From assembly GCF_918797505.1 (NCBI RefSeq), contig NC_092793.1, forward strand, positions 74,273,912 through 74,337,911: a stretch of 64,000 nt of DNA, read 5' to 3'. The stretch comes from Bemisia tabaci (Eukaryota; Arthropoda; Insecta; Hemiptera; Aleyrodidae). Under the pieces are notes generated by a model. The model was not told where the DNA came from. It ran no database searches and saw nothing but the letters and a program-made list of their open reading frames with translations. Below are positions 58,291 to 64,000 of the stretch, piece by piece. How positions within the stretch are numbered: the stretch's first letter is position 1; each line of letters begins with the position of its first letter. The translations under genes and the position numbers were made by a program.

Positions 58291-58690
58291 TCAGGATTGT
58301 GGACCCCTCCCGCCCTTACGGGATGAATGAACCCGCTCCGCACCATTCCGCGAACTCTTCATAGGGGTAGTAAAAATTGTGTTAGGTTGGCAGTATGATT
58401 CACTTCGCCACTAGTTCCCTGTTGCTCCGCATGGCAGCGTGTTATGACCCGTCCGCGTACCCGACGATATCGCGAATTTTAACCTACAAATTGTCGTTGA
58501 AAACCTCGTTTCATGTGTTTTCGTTCATGTGTTTTCGTTGAAAACCACATTTCATGTGTTTTGAGACGTTTCCGCCACCGTATTTTACCTCTCTGTGAAG
58601 TTAGAAACCAACTCCTGCCGACAGGAAGATCAGAAACTCGATATGCCCAGGGGCCGGTAATCTGCATAATAACCGACTAACTTATCGGTA

Positions 58691-61600
58691 AATTATTAAT
58701 TTCCAACGTGAAAGTATTATTTCTGCTGCACTGTACTTACCTACAAATTTTCTCGGCAAAAATGTTGCTTGATCATTGGTTACAAAAAAAAAACTCAAGG
58801 GAGAAAAACATGTTCACCTCTCCAAAGAGATTGAAAAGAGGAAGTTGCATTTTCATCCTCAATCAGAGAAGCAATTCCTTCTTGAAAGTTCCAAGACTTG
58901 CATAGTGCAAAATATTTGAACTATGGCATAGTGAAGAATATTTGAACTCTGATAGAATTTTAAACCTAGTATTACCAAGTCGCCCGACTAGTCTCTCGTC
59001 AAACTAAATTCCAAGAAAAACACCAAAAATAATGCCTTTCGTTTTCCCTGAATAGTAATGAAGGGATTTTTAAATTTTCCCTGAATAATACATGAGTTGT
59101 CAAACGTCAAAGTGTGTCACTATCAGGTGTGCAACGCGTTTTGCAACCCTAAAATATCAGGCGCGCCTCGAATCCTGGCGCCAGCACCCCCCGTTTGAAT
59201 CTCATCAGAACCAGTAGCGATAACTGGAGGGGCTCTATTCAATAGGGTCCTTTTTCTGCGCAACGTTGCTTCGACTGAGTTACATTTTATCAATTTTTGA
59301 GAGATCAAGTGACCGCCCAAAAATTAATTTCTCCCCCTTCATATTCTCGGAATTTTATTTCATAGTCATTCGACAAAAATGTTCATAGGTAAATTGATAT
59401 TCTGAGAAAAAAAAAAAAAAAAAATTTGGTCCTACGAAATGAAATTCTGTGTTCCTCAGCGATGGAACTTTTCAGTCTCTGCAACCAGAACTCCCTTTTT
59501 CAGTTGGTTTGGATCTAAGAGTTCTATCACCGAAACCGAACATTCAGTCTGACAAATCGAGAAGTCTGTACTTAATAAAAACCGAATAGTTTTAGCTTAT
59601 GTAAGTACCTACCATGAAGCTTCGGTTCATACATATTGTAATCGAAAGTTCTCAGGGCGGATCGAAATAAACGCGTACCAAGGTGCACAGTCATAGCAGC
59701 GTTGCACAAGGAAGATCCCCTGACTGAATAAAATTGACGGGAGGAATTTAATATCGTCCGCGTGGAGGGTCGGAAAAGTCCCGAAACCGGGGGACATTAT
59801 TTCAATTGCGTTTTTCCGCCCTTTTTTCGAATAATTCACTTTTCCGGTCGGGGGCGGCGGCGACATAAGCCTCTTCACACTTCGCAACTGTATTGTGTTA
59901 AAGAGCCCCATCCGAGGGGAGATTAAATTAGCTTAGATTCGCAGGAGTGGAGTGGAGTGGAGAAGTCACAGATAATTCAGATTTGAGGGCCGTGGAGGGA
60001 TACGCGGCATTGAACAGCGAGCGGATCGCTTTATTAGATCAGTAGCTCTAAGCTTGCATTTGACAGGGAATTTAATCAGATGGAGCTTTTCAGCTACGCG
60101 TTCTACGCTCCCGAGCTGTAATCCCGTGCAAAGGGGAGGCTCACAGCCGCGTGCCGCCTACGCAACCCTGCTCCCTGCCTAGATTTGTAAATGTCCTTCG
60201 CACTTCTCGCAGGAAAAAGTAGCTTTTTAGGCATAGGGTGTTTCGGAAATTCAAATTCTACACCGATTGTTCCATCCTCTCTCCTTCACCTCCGTCTTTC
60301 TGGTAGGGAGCTGTGAAAGATAATTATTTCTTTATTTGATACTTTAGTTAGTGAAATGTTTACTTTTATTTTATTTTTTTGTAAAAGAAATAAGTATTTT
60401 TTATTATTTTTTTCCCCCTACAGTAATTAATTTTTTGATTTTGAGAAACATGTGTTAAAAACGAATTGAAATGAGGTTCTGAGAAAAATTAGTGGTCTAA
60501 AAACTTGGATTACGTATTGTCGCTGAAAAATTATCTTTCGTGTTTTTTTATCGTTTTCATAAAGCATTCTTCGGGAGTACTTCTAATCGAAATGACTCAT
60601 TATTATTTTGCACACTTTTCTCTACTTTTCATCATGTCCATCAGCATTTTTTTTTGTAAACGTAATTTAGTATCAGCCAACTATTTTGTAGTGAAACATG
60701 TTTTTTCTTCCTTCCTCTTTTTTGTAAATTTTTCTTTAGTCATGTCAAAATTAAAACGAAAATTGTTCGTCTCATGTTCTCAAAAATGCAGAACATAAAC
60801 ATCCCCCTTCGAGTTATTCAATCAGGTGGAGGAATAAATTTTTCTTTCCTTCTTTCGTTCTCTTCGCCAAAATTACCAACCGGGATCCTAGGTATATTAA
60901 AGGACAGAGGTACTTTCACTGACCGGCTAAGTTATAAAATCACCCCTTCGAATTTTAAGAACACCCTATATACCTACTTACCAGGCAAGCGCGAGCTTTC
61001 AGTTCAGTCAGTCGATACGAAATCGGTAAGAAGTGTTATAACTTTCAATAAAATGCTTTTAGGCCCTAATTTCACACCCCCGTAGGCCCGGTCCCGCCAG
61101 GATCCGCATTTCGGCAACGGTAATTGTAATCTGTCTTCTTAATGCTTCGTTTAGCTCCGCGCAAACAAATATTTACTCTCCCTTGTTTCGAGCTGATTCG
61201 ATTTAGGCCCGCGATATTATGCTGCCACCGTCGAGACGTTATCATTCCGTCTGCGAGGGTGAGGGTGGAAAACTTGTTAATTCTGATGGAAAATTGGGAT
61301 TTGAATCCGTAAACATCTTGTAATTAACTTTGCGACGCGGATTCGGGAAGATTTATTCGGGGGATGATAAATGAGCGACGAGGACGATTCGACCGTAAAA
61401 GGGAATCAAGGTTGTCTGGGGTTGACTTTCGTTTAAAGCTCGGGTGTTAAGTTTTAATTTCTTTAAAAGTTGGCGCACCCTCTATTGCTTTTCTTTTTTT
61501 TCTTTTTTTTTTCATTTTCTGTTACTTTTTAAATTGCTCAGTTGAGCTCCCATTAAATCGTCGAAGAATGGGTGAATTTGATTTAAGCAACACTTCTTTC

Positions 61601-64000
61601 CACTCTTTCCTGTGCTTGTAGATTTAGTCATTTCCACTACCTACGAAGTAGCAAACTTTGATTAATATTGGAAGTGTCCGGAGAGAATTTATGTCGATTA
61701 AGTAAAGGCATGCGAAAAAAACAAGTGATAGGGTAGTTAAGTTCTTATACTTTATTGGCCTCTAGGTTTCAAAGTTAAGGAGGTAATATTAAGCTAATAT
61801 CTAAAAGTAGTGAATTTAATTGTTAATAGTAGACCATCGTAAATTTCCAGGAAATCAAGCTACTTAGCAATTACGTTTAAATATTACACCTACACTAACA
61901 AAGTTGAAATTTTAGCTTCATAGTCTCATTTTGAAGGCAGGCTACATGTCCTGGACTTATAACTGACGAGATTTTCGGTAGGCCTTCACTGCCGAGTTCA
62001 GTCGAATCTTGCCTCATGAACGACTCCGAGGACAAAATTAGATTTTATTTAATAATCGACTGAAACCCGATATCCACGTGGCATGTCGTGACCGCATAAA
62101 AAGATAATTTTCATAGAACGCCGATGTTCAATGCGAGAAAGTCGAGATTCATCGAGTCACCCGACGGGCCGACACTTAATCGATAAAGCCCATTTTTTAT
62201 CACCTGGATTACAAAGAAATGTCAGGCTTTTCCGACTTTTGTCCCCGTTATCACCCGGTTCGTGATCCGAACTGGGTCACAAATCACAATGTTCAATTCG
62301 TCCATCACATTTCGGCTCCCCCGCGGGAGAATAGGCCGCGGCCGGCAGGTAAGAGGCCACGGAAAGACGAAGACACGCCGAAAGGGGTAGCCGGAAGTCG
62401 GCTTATAACTAGTAAGGAGGGGGATCGGAAAAGAATCGATAAAACCAGTTACGTCACTTTTTCGAGGCTTTGTTCTTGCTTCATTTACATCTCATACCTT
62501 GCACGCGTCCCCACGCTAACACGCACTACATAAATAAGGGTCCCGCGAAAAGGGATGTAAGGGCCGAAGGGAAACTTCACAAGGGTCCCGGGATAAAGGC
62601 ACTCGTGCTGCCATTCAGGCTAATAATACTATTAACAATAATTATTTTAGGCCCAATGAGCTCGGTGAATTAGATGCGAGTTTTTTTTCTGAATGGAAGG
62701 CCCCATACCCGATGATCCATTGCATGTCTTTTGTCAGTTGCACTATTGCACTGTTTTTGTTAGGTGGAGGACCTTTTTTTGAAGGTCTCCTGCATTACTG
62801 TGAGGTTTGTACAGCGCGGTGATATATCATGGTATCGTTTGTTGTGAGTCATTGCTTGTTGTCATTAGCCTGGTATTCTCCGCCGCGTATTTTTGAGTAG
62901 GTTGCGCAGACTTCCAATCCCTTCTGTCCGTCGGCAACCCACTGGCTGTTTTTTCCGTGCCAAATTTGCCTCGCCCATTTTGACGTAACATCCGTCGCGT
63001 TCGGCAATTATTGCGTCCGGAAACCCACTGCTGTGGAAATAAGTTGGTCTATGTTAAACGTTAAAAGTGTAGGGTAACTCATGGAACATACGCTGTTTAT
63101 AATGAAGCCAGGAATGGTAGCTCGCCTCATTGCAGAGTATAGTAATTTTTCCCGCATTTTTTTCGTCGTCGAATCAATTTTCCCGCGAATTGCTCATTTT
63201 TCAAAGCCTTCTTTGAAGATACCTATAGACGAAATAAGCCCTCTTTTCGTAAATTTTATTTTGTTTTTTACCTACAAATCTATTTCATTTTTTCTCAATT
63301 TCCAAATTTTATTTTGCCATTTACAGTATAACTTAATTCGGGTGCAGTAGTGCATCAGCATTACACCTAATCGCCCAATCGTGTTAAGCTTCCCTCAGGA
63401 CGAGGTATAAAACTTGAGGATGCTCCATTCCGTGCGTGACTCGACTGTTTGCGCGCGAACCGAGCGAGGCAGCGCTAATGTGTTGTTTTAAAATTAGTCA
63501 GTCTGCACCGTTCATATACGTAGCCTTGTTACCTTGACTGAAAATTTCAAACACAACTGTTGATATTCCCCGCCGTCAAGTTTACTCGATCAACTGAAAT
63601 CTCACTCTTTGCTGGTTCACTCGTTCTGCACAAGCTATAATACCAACTGCAGAAACTTTTTTCAAAGTCGAATTTTTCAAAACACCGGCTTAATCGCCTT
63701 CAAAATTCCCGCCGAGGTCGATTAATTGTTTCGACGTTCGCGAAAACATCTGTATCTCACTAATTGAACATAGATTTAACTGTTGACGCTTTTCCAAAGT
63801 CAAATTTTTCAAAGTACCGCGAGATCGCCTCCAAAATCCGCGCATAAGACGCTTTATTGTTTGAAAATTTAATTTCAGAAAGTTTTCCGACCCAAAGGTA
63901 AATGAATCGTAACAAGTCAATGCACCGCTTCCCAGACGACTTACTAAGTAACTTAATTTCACAGTTACACAATTTCCACTCCCAACAGCCTTTTTCTAGG
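58691..64000. other. Long stretch without a recognisable gene
   Basis: Includes an A run at about 59406-59423, a (GTGGA)n run at about 59945-59961 and T-rich DNA at 60350-60760. It may be intron of the CLCA-like gene. No exon continuing that gene was found, and the short frames at 60505-61085, 62219-62673 and 63081-63350 show no family-like residues. Confidence 0.4.

Larger units (their letters stand above)
57648..58681. mobile_element. Mutator-like TIR element carrying telomeric repeats
   Basis: Flanked by TTATCAGTA (57639-57647) and TTATCGGTA (58682-58690), a 9-bp target duplication with one mismatch, which is typical of Mutator-like elements. The ends GACTAACTGG and CCGACTAAC continue as imperfect inverted repeats for about 150 bp: TGCACATTACGGGCCCC against GGGGCCGGTAATCTGCA, ACTTCACAGGGAGGTAAA against TTTACCTCTCTGTGAAGT, and GTGGCGGAAAC against GTTTCCGCCAC. 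The interior holds a TTAGG tract (58070-58120), a perfect 58-bp inverted repeat (58138-58290) and a short ATTTCATGTGTTTTCG-type repeat (58505-58560). No transposase frame. Confidence 0.8.

Overview
This is a 64 kb piece of eukaryotic genomic DNA, most likely from an insect and plausibly a hemipteran. The evidence is an intron-containing UDP-glycosyltransferase gene of insect type, the first coding exon of a second secreted or membrane-protein gene, a tract of the insect telomeric repeat TTAGG, and a very high load of short non-autonomous DNA transposons. The species is an inference; nothing in the sequence fixes it. There are no operons, CRISPR arrays, bacterial promoters or attachment sites.

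Coding content is sparse. One complete gene lies on the minus strand at 22426-26896: six coding exons with GT/AG borders and matching phases join into a 526-residue UDP-glycosyltransferase. It has an ER signal peptide, a UDP-sugar signature region, a C-terminal membrane anchor and a dilysine ER-retention tail. A second gene starts on the plus strand at 56558 with a signal-peptide exon that resembles the N-terminus of calcium-activated chloride channel regulator (CLCA) proteins; its remaining exons are not in the window. Almost all other open reading frames are chance frames or lie inside repeats.

The rest is a mosaic of transposable elements. Several families recur at two or more places: TA-flanked MITEs (1202, 1743, 11276, 17193, 52171), hAT-like elements with 8-bp target duplications (5396 and 53816; 31334 and 43412), MITEs beginning TAGAGTAC (8535, 9775, 14659, 43257), a family with TIRs containing TACGGCGTTTTTCC (13873, 46586, 53463), a family ending TCGACGGTGAA (808 and 55261), foldback elements (3093, 33536, 20622, 2217) and two mariner-like remnants (7450 and 31509). 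Four nested insertions are visible: a TAGAGTAC MITE inside another MITE (8535 in 8506-9258), a small TIR element inside a TAGAGTAC MITE (10158), a palindromic mariner inside a hAT element (31509 in 31334-33229), and a hAT element inside a TAGAGTAC MITE (43412 in 43257-44540). The hAT copy at 43412 still has the empty mariner site, so the order of events at 31 kb can be read directly.

The most unusual structure is at 57648-58681, about 0.9 kb inside the first intron of the CLCA-like gene. It is a 1.03-kb element with long terminal inverted repeats and a 9-bp near-perfect target duplication, a Mutator-like pattern. It carries a run of TTAGG telomeric repeats and, next to it, a perfect 58-bp inverted repeat built from telomere-like units. 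Long stretches at 11.5-13.9, 18-20.6, 27-31, 36.9-39.4, 47-50.9 and 59-64 kb hold nothing recognisable beyond simple sequence.
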